Below, piece by piece: positions 1 through 7,073 of a stretch of 42,660 bases of DNA. A program made the translations under genes and the position numbers. Positions within the stretch are counted from its first letter, which is position 1. Each line of letters starts with the position of its first letter. This DNA comes from a virus, in the IMG/VR virus record IMGVR_UViG_3300032770_000044, positions 1 to 42,660 of that record. One strand, 5' to 3'. The notes beneath the pieces are model-generated. The model did not search any database. It was given only the letters and a program-made list of their open reading frames with translations, and was not told where the DNA came from.

Positions 1-127
1 CCCAATTCTTTATGGCGTTGTCGGCATACTGTGCCGCCAGGACATACAGGAGATCGAATGCTTGATTTAGGGCAGTGATACCGAGAGCGGAATACAGAGC
101 GCCAACTAGGGTATCTATGTACCCTTT
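1..127. repeat. Terminal direct repeat, left copy (contig overlap)
   Basis: These 127 bases are identical to positions 42534-42660. The length equals a common de Bruijn k-mer, so this is most simply the overlap left when a circular path is written out linearly. It lies inside a coding sequence that continues in frame through the join, so it is unlikely to be the packaged end of the virion DNA. Confidence 0.95.
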
Positions 128-262
128 GTGAGCGTTATTCGGCGCTGTCGGGAACGAGGCGACGATAGTGCCGGCTTCAGCGTTGGTATAATTGTACCCG
201 CCGCCTGCGCCAGCGCATATTCTGCCCTGCTCATTCGATATGTTGGTCATGTTATCCGGCAT
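1..262 (-). CDS. Jelly-roll (LamG-like) structural/adhesin protein, N-terminal part; continues at 42533
   Basis: The gene starts with ATG at 260-262 and runs off base 1, continuing at 42533 down to a stop at 41947; the whole product is 282 aa. This part encodes residues 1-87. The N-terminal region is Gly/Asn rich, then has a helical stretch (about residues 48-85) resembling the segment that precedes a jelly-roll domain in many phage structural proteins. A second ATG at 250 is an alternative start; neither has a strong ribosome site. It sits between small virion genes and tail tubular protein A, so a virion decoration or receptor-contact role is inferred, not shown. Confidence 0.75.
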   Translation of the reverse strand, partial: MPDNMTNISNEQGRICAGAGGGYNYTNAEAGTIVASFPTAPNNAHKGYIDTLVGALYSALGITALNQAFDLLYVLAAQYADNAIKNW

Positions 263-280
263 GGCCTATTTCTCGCCGGA

Positions 281-607
281 TTATTCACCCGGCACGCGGG
301 TTATCGACACATATACGGCTGTAGCGGTTGTGATTGTGAGAATGTAGTTGCCCTCTGCCAGCGAGAAGACCTTGTTGCCGTTGGCGGCAAACGTGCCGAC
401 GACAAGATCGACTTCAGTGCTGGAACCATCGTCGAAGGCGGCTTTCAAGTCGATAGACGTAGCGCCGTCTGGGCCGACCTTCTGAAGTTTCACCGAGCCG
501 CCACCAAATGTGGCGACGACATCGACGGAGTAGATGCCGCCGTTGAGGTGAAACGCGGAAGTCGTCGCCGATATATTTTTAGCAAGATAGCTGTCCCTTG
601 CGCGCAT
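281..607 (-). CDS. Small beta-rich structural protein, 108 aa
   Basis: The product is mostly short beta-prone segments with Gly/Thr/Val. It resembles the small head- or tail-surface proteins often encoded between capsid and tail genes, but I cannot assign a family. The start ATG at 605-607 is preceded by a clear AAGGAG ribosome site, which also overlaps the stop of the upstream 85-aa gene (TAA at 620-622). It has no signal peptide or membrane segment. Its place in the structural operon, after the capsid and a probable decoration protein, argues for a virion component. Confidence 0.7.
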   Translation of the reverse strand: MRARDSYLAKNISATTSAFHLNGGIYSVDVVATFGGGSVKLQKVGPDGATSIDLKAAFDDGSSTEVDLVVGTFAANGNKVFSLAEGNYILTITTATAVYVSITRVPGE

Positions 608-619
608 AAGCGTTGCTCC

Positions 620-877
620 TTATGAGCCGTCTGCAGCTTTTTGCATCCATACACCGCTATCGGCATAGCGACCATCGACGAGACGATTGTAGATCATCTC
701 AAGAGCCGCCTTAATCTCGCCCGGCTTCCAGCCGATAACCGTAGTGCCATCGCTTGTCGTGTCGATACGAACCTCAAGATTATTGGTGGCATAAGTCGAA
801 GTGGCTTCATGAACGGCGTCGGCGGTCTGATCCGTCTGGCCGCGCGCGATGCTGTAGAAAATTGAAGTAGCTGCCAT
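620..877 (-). CDS. Hypothetical structural-region protein, 85 aa
   Basis: The start ATG at 875-877 follows an AGGAGA ribosome site. The product begins with a Met-Ala-Ala-Thr-Ser segment and mixes helical and strand-prone parts. It contains a Trp-Lys-Pro-Gly-Glu motif near the middle and an Ile-Tyr-Asn-Arg-Leu-Val-Asp-Gly stretch suggesting a short folded domain. No family recognised. It follows a GC-rich palindromic spacer (901-938) after the 191-aa gene, so its expression may be set separately from the capsid pair. Confidence 0.65.
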   Translation of the reverse strand: MAATSIFYSIARGQTDQTADAVHEATSTYATNNLEVRIDTTSDGTTVIGWKPGEIKAALEMIYNRLVDGRYADSGVWMQKAADGS

Positions 878-900
878 TAAATTCTCCTAAATGGTCGGGA

Positions 901-938
901 CCTGCCGGCAGGCGAGGAGCCCGCCGTTCACCGGCAGG
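901..938 (-). promoter_or_regulatory. GC-rich nested palindrome behind the capsid/decoration pair
   Basis: Positions 901-912 form a perfect 12-base palindrome (CCTGCCGGCAGG). The arm 901-908 (CCTGCCGG) also pairs perfectly with 931-938 (CCGGCAGG), giving an 8-bp stem with a loop of about 22 nt. There is no U-run after it on the minus strand, so it is not a standard intrinsic terminator. It may be an mRNA processing or stability element, or a partial attenuator, between highly expressed capsid genes and the tail genes. Confidence 0.45.
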
Positions 939-956
939 CCCCTTCCCGCGCGGGTA

Positions 957-1532
957 TTACGGACTGACGAACGAAGCGCGGAGGCCAATGTTGACAGGAA
1001 CCGTGCTAGTCTCCGTCGCCGAGATGGCAGAAACCTGCATGGTGATGTCGAAGAAGCCGCCTGGGTCAGATGTCAAGCCAGCCGGGCCTTTCCAAAGAGG
1101 CAGAACCTGATTGCCAAGTGTCGGGCTGATGTCATGAACAACGCCGCCACTGGCCTGCGTGCCGGCGGTGTCCGCCGACGCAAACTCAGTGCCGCTGTTG
1201 ACATAAGTGCCCTGATTGGCAACTTTGGTGCCGTCGTAGTTGGTATTGTCCGAGTAGGCAAGACCTACCGCCCAAGTGAGGGTCGGGGTAGTGGCCACAT
1301 CAATAGGAGCATCTGCGATGAGATGTAGCGTCTTGAGGACTGCCGTTGTTGGAACACGAAGAACATTGTAGATGGTCGTCGTGACGGTCGTATCGCCAGT
1401 CGTGAAAGGAATGGGCTGTGCGATAACAGTTTGAGCCGCGGCCCCATCTTCACCAGCGGTAGGACGCACCGTAGGAGATGCATCCAAGTTGGTGATCTGG
1501 GTGGACTTCTGTGCGTAAGAATTAGCAGACAT
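957..1532 (-). CDS. Probable head decoration/minor capsid protein, 191 aa
   Basis: This gene lies directly downstream of the capsid gene (12 bp gap), with ATG at 1530-1532 behind an AAGGGGA ribosome site. The product is Thr/Ala/Gly/Val rich and strand-prone, with no catalytic motif. Residues about 30-75 contain repeated Thr-rich strands. Proteins of this size and composition next to the capsid gene are often decoration or head-fibre proteins. That role is inferred from position and composition; I do not recognise a specific family. Confidence 0.6.
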   Translation of the reverse strand: MSANSYAQKSTQITNLDASPTVRPTAGEDGAAAQTVIAQPIPFTTGDTTVTTTIYNVLRVPTTAVLKTLHLIADAPIDVATTPTLTWAVGLAYSDNTNYDGTKVANQGTYVNSGTEFASADTAGTQASGGVVHDISPTLGNQVLPLWKGPAGLTSDPGGFFDITMQVSAISATETSTVPVNIGLRASFVSP

Positions 1533-1544
1533 GGAAGTTTCCCC

Positions 1545-2486
1545 TTAGTTCGTGATGTCGCTGGTGACGCTATCGGCGCAGTTGATCTGGATCACCTTGC
1601 CGGCTTGCGTGCGCGTCGCGCCCATCGAAACGATGGTCGAGATGTTGTACGGGTTGCCTTCCTTGGTGAAGTCCTCGAAGACGCGGGTCTTGAGGTCTTG
1701 CCAGATGCCGAGATACATGCCCGACTTCACCCATGCGAAACAGTTGCGGATGCTCGAAGCATATGGCAGGCGCTCTGTCACGATGATCTTGAAGCCCATG
1801 TACGCCGTCACTTTGCCGTCGTTCAAGACACCGCCATTGCGGTTGAACTCGGAGCTGGTGACGAGCGCCTGGTTGCGCAAGTCGGCATGCTGCGTCGAGC
1901 CGATGGCGAGATAGAGGTCGCCACGCTCGATTTCCTGCGTATTGTGGTAGTGCTCAAGGATACGCCGAGCTTCGTTGAGCTTGGCGACCGTGAGACCGAC
2001 CGAAGTAGCGCCGGCACCGAACGTGTCCAAAACCAGGAAGTTCGTGGTGTCGAACGTCTCGGTCGAGAGCGCAGACTGGTTGCCGTCGCCAATGTTGGCT
2101 GTGCCATTGAAGGCCGGGATGATGATGTCGTCGAACGCGCGGCCGACCGCCATAGAAGCACCCTCGATGAGCTTGCTCTTGGGGTCGATAGGCGTCTTGA
2201 GCTGGTCGAAGCTGTCAACGTACTGCTCCATCGTCATGTCGGTCGGCGTGACCCACCTGCGCTGGTAATCGTTGGGGGTAGCCACCTTGGGCGCGAAGCG
2301 GGCGCCGGCAGCTTTCATCTGGACGGCCGTCAGAAGGTTCAACGGCGACGCGACCTTGGCGCCGGCATGATAGCCTTCATCGACCTTGCCACGCAGCAAC
2401 GAGCCCATTTGCTGAAGCTTCAACTCCAGCATGGTCTTGTACTGCGTGACGAAAATTTGGGCTAAGCCCTGATTAACGTCGGTCAT
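1545..2486 (-). CDS. Major capsid protein
   Basis: The 313-aa product has the features of the podovirus capsid family found behind a scaffold gene. It has an N-terminal helix ending near Gln-Gln-Met-Gly-Ser, a mid segment with Asp-Met-Thr-Met-Glu-Gln-Tyr-Val-Asp, and a C-terminal part with a Val-Thr-Glu-Arg-Leu-Pro strand. No protease domain is present and no maturation cleavage is evident. It has its own promoter candidate (2580-2609), an 87-nt leader with a hairpin, and a CGGAG ribosome site, as expected for the most abundant virion protein. Order scaffold - three small genes - capsid - decoration supports the call. Confidence 0.88.
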   Translation of the reverse strand: MTDVNQGLAQIFVTQYKTMLELKLQQMGSLLRGKVDEGYHAGAKVASPLNLLTAVQMKAAGARFAPKVATPNDYQRRWVTPTDMTMEQYVDSFDQLKTPIDPKSKLIEGASMAVGRAFDDIIIPAFNGTANIGDGNQSALSTETFDTTNFLVLDTFGAGATSVGLTVAKLNEARRILEHYHNTQEIERGDLYLAIGSTQHADLRNQALVTSSEFNRNGGVLNDGKVTAYMGFKIIVTERLPYASSIRNCFAWVKSGMYLGIWQDLKTRVFEDFTKEGNPYNISTIVSMGATRTQAGKVIQINCADSVTSDITN

Positions 2487-2542
2487 GGATAAACTCCGAA
2501 AGGTTCAAAAACCAAACTATTGGCCTTGTCCTATTCGGGGGC

Positions 2543-2559
2543 CGAGCTAGCGGGGCTCG
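2543..2559 (-). promoter_or_regulatory. Hairpin in the capsid mRNA leader
   Basis: CGAGC (2543-2547) pairs with GCTCG (2555-2559) around a 7-nt loop, downstream of the predicted capsid transcript start and about 57 nt before the ATG. No U-run follows. A stabilising 5' stem on capsid mRNA is plausible. Confidence 0.4.
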
Positions 2560-2579
2560 ATCTGCTTATCCGCTGACCT

Positions 2580-2609
2580 TATATAATCAGAAGCCGAGGA
2601 AGATGTCAA
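2580..2609 (-). promoter_or_regulatory. Sigma70-like promoter for the capsid gene
   Basis: On the minus strand TTGACA (2609-2604) is followed after 18 bp by TATATA (2585-2580); an overlapping 17-bp reading gives TTATAT. The predicted start is near 2573. The -35 hexamer contains the TGA stop of the upstream 64-aa gene (2606-2608). The -35 is perfect and the -10 matches 4 of 6. Confidence 0.65.
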
Positions 2610-2800
2610 GTGGTGTGCCGGCGGAGGGTCTTGGAGAGTGCTTCGGCCCGGGCGATAACCTTGGCCGGATCATTGCCAACCTGGTAGGCGCTGAGCTTCA
2701 ACTGCTCGCGGATACCATCCCCGCGGTAGCCCATCTCTTGGATATTCCAGATGAGCTTAACCAGCTCGTAGTCCTTATCGGAGATTAGGGTCTCGTTCAT
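2606..2800 (-). CDS. Small hypothetical protein, 64 aa
   Basis: The ATG at 2798-2800 overlaps the TGA of the preceding 57-aa gene (ATGA), indicating translational coupling. The product is helical and charged, with an Asp-Lys-Asp-Tyr-Glu-Leu-Val-Lys-Leu-Ile-Trp motif near residue 10 and a C-terminal Ala/Leu-rich helix. No family recognised. It is the last of the run of small genes between scaffold and capsid; its stop codon forms part of the capsid promoter. Confidence 0.65.
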   Translation of the reverse strand: MNETLISDKDYELVKLIWNIQEMGYRGDGIREQLKLSAYQVGNDPAKVIARAEALSKTLRRHTT

Positions 2801-2973
2801 CAGTGCATCTTCTTCAGGGTTATGGCCAAGTGGGCGCGCTTGCCGGTCGTGCCGCTGTCGCCTTTGTGCTCCTGCGCCCATGCGCCTACCGACTTGCCCT
2901 CGCGCTTGGCAGCCGCCGTAGCCGCGCCAGGATGGCGTATTGCTTTCTTAATCCAGTTAGACTTCTTAGCCAT
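2800..2973 (-). CDS. Small basic phage protein, 57 aa
   Basis: ATG at 2971-2973, stop at 2800-2802. The product is strongly basic (MAKKSNWIKKAIRHPGA start), with Ala-rich middle and a Lys-Gly-Asp-Ser-Gly-Thr-Thr-Gly-Lys-Arg-Ala segment. Short proteins with this same build (two Lys, hydrophobe, Ile-Lys-Lys-Ala-Ile, then a Gly-Thr-Thr-Gly turn) recur beside structural genes of many phages, from memory; their function is unknown. It overlaps its neighbours by 8 bases upstream and by ATGA downstream. Confidence 0.7.
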   Translation of the reverse strand: MAKKSNWIKKAIRHPGAATAAAKREGKSVGAWAQEHKGDSGTTGKRAHLAITLKKMH

Positions 2974-3130
2974 TTCTCTTCCCCATTCTCACCTTAACCC
3001 GCTTCTTGGCCTCGTCGGCCGCTACAAACTCCTTGGCTACGGCAGGCGTAGGCCCGCCGCCCCCTGGCTTCTTCCAACCATGCGCTACGGCGCGCATCAG
3101 TCTAGCCTGGGCTGGTGACTTGCTTGGCAT
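2966..3130 (-). CDS. Small conserved phage protein (MPSKSPAQ type), 54 aa
   Basis: ATG at 3128-3130 overlaps the scaffold stop (TGA at 3130-3132). The product opens with Met-Pro-Ser-Lys-Ser-Pro-Ala-Gln-Ala-Arg-Leu-Met, a signature I recognise in many short phage proteins, then a Gly-rich turn, then Val-Ala-Lys-Glu-Phe-Val-Ala-Ala-Asp and a basic tail. A longer reading from 3208 is rejected because it would lie deep in the scaffold gene. Function is unknown; a structural-gene location is usual for this type. Confidence 0.75.
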   Translation of the reverse strand: MPSKSPAQARLMRAVAHGWKKPGGGGPTPAVAKEFVAADEAKKRVKVRMGKRNG

Positions 3131-3972
3131 CACCCGGCCATAATCGTCGTGAGGTCGTTGTACTCGCGCATCGCCTTGATGTCGCCATTCATCAGGCGAG
3201 TTACCCAAGCGCTGTCATTCTTGAGCGACTGAAGCTGAGCGGCAGCGCCGTCCCGGGTCATGACCTCGCGCCGGCCTCCGCCAACATCGTTGACCACGAA
3301 GCGGTCCTCGCCGATGCGAGCGCCGATCGACCGGAACATTTCCATGACGCGGGCATAGCCTACCGACTTCTCCAGCGTGGCCATATCCTCCGCCGTAACG
3401 CCGAGCGCCTTAGCGGCATTCTGGGCGATCACAAGATTGGCATTGGCGTTCGAGCCCCAGTTCTTGGTTAGGGTATCCTTCTCGGTCGCCAGTTTGGCCG
3501 TGTATTCCGCAGTCTCTTCCTCGGCCATGGCGTCCTGTTGCTGCGCCATCCATGAGGCGAGCTGCTGGGCCGCCGTGGTTGGGAGCCCGAGATCGGAGGC
3601 GAGCTTGCGCACCGACTGGACCGAAGCCTCGTCCATGGTCGAGCCATCCTTGAACTTGATGGCCGAGAAATCGTACTTGTCTGGGCTATCCGGCACGCCA
3701 AGGGCCGACTTGATCTTAGCCATGGCCTCTGCGTCATTGGCATCCTTGGGCGCGCGCAAGATGCGCTCCGGCGGCACGCCGAAATGCTTCTCGGCCTCGC
3801 GGTAGGACTTAACCGACGCTGCGATCGCGGCCTTGGGGTCGAGCTTATCCCAGCCCTTGTTCTGGAGAACGCCAAGGGTGTCTGCGTCTAGCCCGGTATG
3901 CCACGCCGCCTGCGCGCCGCCCTGGTTTTCTTGCGCGCCGCTCGCCGCGCCTTGATTTGCTGCATCAACCAT
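3130..3972 (-). CDS. Scaffolding protein
   Basis: The 280-aa product is Ala/Gln/Glu/Lys rich, lacks Cys, and is mainly helical. It has a disordered Gly/Gln/Ala-rich N-terminus and a central helical region with a Gln-Gln-Gln tract (about residues 144-150). The composition, the position upstream of the capsid and the acidic helical profile fit the internal scaffold that directs capsid assembly and then leaves the head. The segment Leu-Gly-Val-Pro-Asp-Ser-Pro-Asp-Lys-Tyr-Asp is typical of podovirus scaffolds as I remember them. Start ATG at 3970-3972 lies two bases after the upstream stop. Confidence 0.75.
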   Translation of the reverse strand: MVDAANQGAASGAQENQGGAQAAWHTGLDADTLGVLQNKGWDKLDPKAAIAASVKSYREAEKHFGVPPERILRAPKDANDAEAMAKIKSALGVPDSPDKYDFSAIKFKDGSTMDEASVQSVRKLASDLGLPTTAAQQLASWMAQQQDAMAEEETAEYTAKLATEKDTLTKNWGSNANANLVIAQNAAKALGVTAEDMATLEKSVGYARVMEMFRSIGARIGEDRFVVNDVGGGRREVMTRDGAAAQLQSLKNDSAWVTRLMNGDIKAMREYNDLTTIMAG

Positions 3973-3974
3973 GT

Positions 3975-4232
3975 CTACTCCGTTTGTGGCCCGCCGAGGA
4001 TGTCATACAACTGCTCGGGGGTTAGGTGAAAATGATTAGCGACCCGAAGCCAGACCTCGCGCCGCCCTTCCAAAACCAAAGTCTTGTCCCGGTCGCCCGG
4101 AACCACGCAACTCTCTGCCGCCCGGCAGAAAGCCGCCAAATCCCGCAGGACGTACAGCGACACCGGGCTCTGCTGGTAGTACGCCTTCCGTTCCTTGACC
4201 AAGTTCAAGGTCGGCAGATGAAACTTCCTCAT
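3975..4232 (-). CDS. Bbp19-like small phage protein, 85 aa
   Basis: ATG at 4230-4232 overlaps the stop of the upstream gene. The product has a Leu-Arg-Asp-Leu-Ala-Ala-Phe-Cys-Arg-Ala segment, then Leu-Glu-Gly-Arg-Arg-Glu-Val-Trp-Leu-Arg-Val, matching the build of short proteins annotated Bbp19-like near portal and scaffold genes of podoviruses. The function of that group is unknown to me. Soluble, no membrane segment. Confidence 0.6.
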   Translation of the reverse strand: MRKFHLPTLNLVKERKAYYQQSPVSLYVLRDLAAFCRAAESCVVPGDRDKTLVLEGRREVWLRVANHFHLTPEQLYDILGGPQTE

Positions 4233-4453
4233 GCCTTGCCCGCGGTCACTGCGTAAGTGAACCCGACACGAAGCTGCCGCAATTCGTTCATGAGCTTATC
4301 GACGATCTGTACCAGAACCTCCATATCCTTGTCCTGCTGGTCGGCACGCTGCCTGAGCTTCTCAAGTTCGACAACGTGGTTGTATTCTACCTCTTCTGAG
4401 CACACTTTCTTCAATTCTTCTGTGGGCGGGCATTCATTCGTGTTGGGGATCAT
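4229..4453 (-). CDS. Small coiled-coil protein, 74 aa
   Basis: The ATG at 4451-4453 overlaps the portal TGA (4450-4452). Residues about 20-62 form a heptad-like Leu/Val/Ile pattern rich in Glu, Lys and Gln, a good coiled-coil candidate, followed by a short hydrophobic tail. Two Cys lie near the N-terminus. No family recognised. Its position between portal and scaffold suggests a head-assembly accessory role. Confidence 0.65.
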   Translation of the reverse strand: MIPNTNECPPTEELKKVCSEEVEYNHVVELEKLRQRADQQDKDMEVLVQIVDKLMNELRQLRVGFTYAVTAGKA

Positions 4454-6123
4454 TGTCCTTGCCCCTGTGCTGCTTGAGGAACGCCTGCTTTCTGCTGAGC
4501 GGCCTGAGCCTTCATTATCGCGGCCTGCGCCGGGGCCACCTGTATCTGCTGCTGCTTGGCCATCATGTCCTGATGTGCTTTCGCCTTCGCCGCCACGGCT
4601 TCATCGCTGGCCAACCAGTGCGCCGGCACACCGTCGATGTCAGCCGCCTCGGGAATGATCGTGGTCCAGTCGAAATGCCAGAGGGGCGATGGATCGCCGG
4701 TGGCTGTAGCGACCTGAGTAGCGCGCTCCAGAGAGCGGTTGAGACCCGCAATGTCGCTCGCGCGCATGGAGCGCGCCAGGGGCGACGTATAAACGATCTT
4801 ATACTCCCCGCCGGCTTCCTTAAGGACAGGTGGCATTTGCGGCAGCAGCCGAAGCTGCGTCAGAAGGTCTATCTCGCGCGGAATGACCGAGCCGAGGTAC
4901 TCCGATTGCTGACGCCCGATCGTCGGGGCTAAGAGGACGCCGCGCTGCGACATCATCTCCACGACCTGGGTGGCCGAGTAAATCTTGGGGTCGTCGAGCA
5001 GAATTTTGAACAAATCGACCAGGAAGAAGGCGTCGATGGTCTGGCCCATCTTGTCGAGCAGTTCTTCACTGATCTGGATATTACCGCCCTGGAGCGGGAT
5101 AACGAGTGGGCGGCCATCCTTGCCGACGCCGCCCTTGTTGAGCGCGCCGGGGCGGAATGAGAAGTCTACGATACCGTCGTCGGCCGTCAGAAGCGGCGGC
5201 GCGATGGCGCGGTGGCTCTGCGTCAAATAGTCCTGCATGGCGCTATTGGAGGTCTTCATGGTCGGGAGCGCTTGCTGCGCCGGCCCGCGACCGTAGACCT
5301 CTTGGCCGTTTATCTGGGTGTAGCGCGTGATGGCGCAAGGAAATGTGTTATAGCCGCTTTCGCGGACCAGCTTTCTGCCCGTAAGCGCGACGTGCTCGCT
5401 GACCCAGCGCTTGCCCTTAGCATCGAGGCGGCGCGGATCGCGGTTAGGGTTCGGGCGCACGCGCTGGACGAAATCGTAAAGAACCTCGCTGTCGGTGGCA
5501 GCCACGATGGTTTCTGGCAGCGCTGCCTCGCCGTATTCGAGGATGGCCTGACGGCGCGTATAACGGAACCACCGGATGTAAGCATCCACCTGCCCCTGAT
5601 GGTTCTGGCGGAAGAACATTTCGCCGAGCGGGTTATTACGGTAGCGCAGGCCGCGGCCGCCATCGTTGCCCTGGTAGGCGTCAATGTACATGATGCCGTT
5701 GCCGAAGGCGCCAAGCTGCTGGAAGACGCCTTGGTTCTGGGAGACGAAGTTCGCCGTGGTCTTGTATCGGTACTTGAATAGCACCCTATTGACAGCCTCG
5801 AAGTACAACTTGACAGCCCGTTGCTTCATCAAGTTTTCGTCATCGGCCGCCAGATTGTGCCACATGGCATTCTGCGGCGTGAGCATGCTGTCGAGGATGG
5901 CGCCGAAACGCGAGAGAGCCAAGGTGGCTTTGGTGTCTATCTGGCGCTCGGTCTTCTTCTGCCCGGGGAAATTGTACGCGCCGAAGAAGAACGTGTTGCG
6001 GTAATCCGGCGCGATGAGTTCGGCCGTCTCCTCCCACATGCCGGCGAACGTGTTGCGGTAAGTCTGGAGCCCGGAGAACTCCCGCAGTACGTCGTCAACT
6101 ATCTCGTCTTCGCGTTCAGCCAT
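4450..6123 (-). CDS. Portal (head-tail connector) protein
   Basis: At 557 aa this matches the podovirus head-to-tail connector family (T7 gp8 is 536 aa). Diagnostic segments include the N-terminal Trp-Glu-Glu-Thr-Ala-Glu-Leu-Ile-Ala-Pro, the Ser-Met-Leu-Thr-Pro-Gln-Asn-Ala-Met-Trp-His motif near residue 80, Gly-Asn-Gly-Ile-Met-Tyr-Ile-Asp, and the Thr-Gln-Val-Val-Glu-Met-Met-Ser-Gln-Arg-Gly helix near residue 390. The C-terminus is Gln/Ala rich and probably flexible. It forms the dodecameric DNA-entry ring at one head vertex. ATG at 6121-6123 overlaps the upstream stop (TAATG). Confidence 0.93.
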   Translation of the reverse strand: MAEREDEIVDDVLREFSGLQTYRNTFAGMWEETAELIAPDYRNTFFFGAYNFPGQKKTERQIDTKATLALSRFGAILDSMLTPQNAMWHNLAADDENLMKQRAVKLYFEAVNRVLFKYRYKTTANFVSQNQGVFQQLGAFGNGIMYIDAYQGNDGGRGLRYRNNPLGEMFFRQNHQGQVDAYIRWFRYTRRQAILEYGEAALPETIVAATDSEVLYDFVQRVRPNPNRDPRRLDAKGKRWVSEHVALTGRKLVRESGYNTFPCAITRYTQINGQEVYGRGPAQQALPTMKTSNSAMQDYLTQSHRAIAPPLLTADDGIVDFSFRPGALNKGGVGKDGRPLVIPLQGGNIQISEELLDKMGQTIDAFFLVDLFKILLDDPKIYSATQVVEMMSQRGVLLAPTIGRQQSEYLGSVIPREIDLLTQLRLLPQMPPVLKEAGGEYKIVYTSPLARSMRASDIAGLNRSLERATQVATATGDPSPLWHFDWTTIIPEAADIDGVPAHWLASDEAVAAKAKAHQDMMAKQQQIQVAPAQAAIMKAQAAQQKAGVPQAAQGQGQ

Positions 6124-6314
6124 TAATATTGGTTCCCGGCGGAATTGAGCAGGTCAGCCGCAGCTCCGGCGTATGGGCTAGGCATGTTAGGCAGCCGGTT
6201 GCCCTCGGTTGCCTTTTTCTTTTTCTGCATGAGGTCGAGGCGCTCGTTGGCCGAGCGGAGGTCAAGGGGCAGGAGAGCCTGGGCGGAACCCATATTGGGA
6301 GCAGGAAGCATCAT
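6123..6314 (-). CDS. Small protein upstream of portal, 63 aa
   Basis: There are two adjacent ATG codons (6312-6314 and 6309-6311). The product is Ala/Leu/Pro rich with a central basic stretch of five Lys and an Asn/Pro-rich tail. The stop overlaps the portal ATG, so the two are coupled. The ribosome site is weak (GAGAG). No family recognised. Confidence 0.6.
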   Translation of the reverse strand: MMLPAPNMGSAQALLPLDLRSANERLDLMQKKKKATEGNRLPNMPSPYAGAAADLLNSAGNQY

Positions 6315-6339
6315 TTTATGCTCTCACGAGATGGAGAAC

Positions 6340-6355
6340 ATATTTTCCCAAATAT
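6340..6355. promoter_or_regulatory. AT-rich perfect inverted repeat at the portal-operon promoter
   Basis: ATATTT (6340-6345) and AAATAT (6350-6355) flank TCCC. The repeat overlaps the proposed -10 and transcript start, so it could be an operator or an mRNA 5' stem. Confidence 0.35.
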
Positions 6356-6380
6356 AAACTTCCAACCCGACTTTTGTACA
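6351..6380 (-). promoter_or_regulatory. Candidate promoter for the portal-capsid operon
   Basis: On the minus strand TGTACA (6380-6375) is separated by 18 bp from TATATT (6356-6351). The -10 matches 5 of 6; the -35 matches 4 of 6. It lies in a 114-bp AT-rich gap, the largest in the terminase-to-capsid stretch, and has the same 18-bp spacing as the stronger promoters of this genome. Confidence 0.4.
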
Positions 6381-6428
6381 TCCACTGGAAACCAAACTGA
6401 GGAACCCAACTACGGCTAAAGAGAAGTT

Positions 6429-7073
6429 TCATTCTACAACTCCCGGAGATTTTTTGGCATTCTCGACGATCCTAGCACCTGGCGCTTCGTTTGTCCAGAA
6501 CACCTCATAGCCGAAGTGGCCAAGCTCGGCGCTGACCTCGAAATCACACCAAACGTCATAGCCGGCCTGGCGAGCCTTGTTGAAGAACAGCCAATCCTCG
6601 CCCACATCGGTTCCGTCCTGCTTGTAGGCCCAAGTGAACCAAGGCGGCGGCAGCTTGCGGAACACATCGGCCTTGATGAGCGCATGGCCGAGGGGGCCGT
6701 AATTCATCTTGCGCAATGGCCCGCGGTCGTTCATATCCATCTGCCGGCCCTCGACCGTGTACGGCGCCGCGCGGTAGCGGTAGGTGCCGATCACGATGTC
6801 CTTGTCATGGGCCAGGAGCTTCTCCAGGTGGTCCTGCTTGAAAGGCACGTCCACGTCCAGCGTATAGATGTAGTCGCACTTCGAGGTCAGGGCTTGCTTG
6901 ACCAGATCGTTGCGAAGCTTGGTCAAGACGCCGCAGGTAGCCGAGATGGTGCCAAGCTCATAGCCGAGCTTGTTGTACCGCGGCGTATTGAGGAGCAACT
7001 GGTGGAGACAGTTACCGAACTCCAGCGGCGTCCAGGGCGTCAGGTGGGGAAGCAGGATGCCGATGCGCTTCAC
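6429..7073 (-). CDS. Glycosyltransferase-like protein (GT-A fold), 214 aa
   Basis: The pattern Leu-Arg-Asn, then Cys-Asp-Tyr-Ile-Tyr-Thr-Leu-Asp-Val-Asp-Val-Pro-Phe (about residues 64-78) carries a DxD metal/sugar-nucleotide motif. It is followed by Asp-His-Leu-Glu-Lys-Leu-Leu and Val-Ile-Gly-Thr-Tyr-Arg-Tyr-Arg. A later Gly-Glu-Asp-Trp-Leu-Phe-Phe and Tyr-Asp-Val-Trp-Cys-Asp resemble the acceptor-side motifs of GT-A enzymes. The start is GTG at 7071-7073, overlapping the stop of the paralogous upstream gene. The substrate is unknown; possible targets are a virion protein, host surface glycan or modified DNA base. Confidence 0.72.
   Translation of the reverse strand: MKRIGILLPHLTPWTPLEFGNCLHQLLLNTPRYNKLGYELGTISATCGVLTKLRNDLVKQALTSKCDYIYTLDVDVPFKQDHLEKLLAHDKDIVIGTYRYRAAPYTVEGRQMDMNDRGPLRKMNYGPLGHALIKADVFRKLPPPWFTWAYKQDGTDVGEDWLFFNKARQAGYDVWCDFEVSAELGHFGYEVFWTNEAPGARIVENAKKSPGVVE

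Noticed and set aside
1431-2465. Long plus-strand frame of 344 codons opposite the capsid gene
   Set aside because: It is the mirror of a clear capsid gene with a promoter and ribosome site; GC-rich codon bias leaves the opposite strand open. Its translation has no recognisable fold.
5789-5815. Two TTGACA hexamers on the plus strand inside the portal gene
   Set aside because: Neither has a -10 at a suitable distance, and they lie antisense in a conserved coding region.
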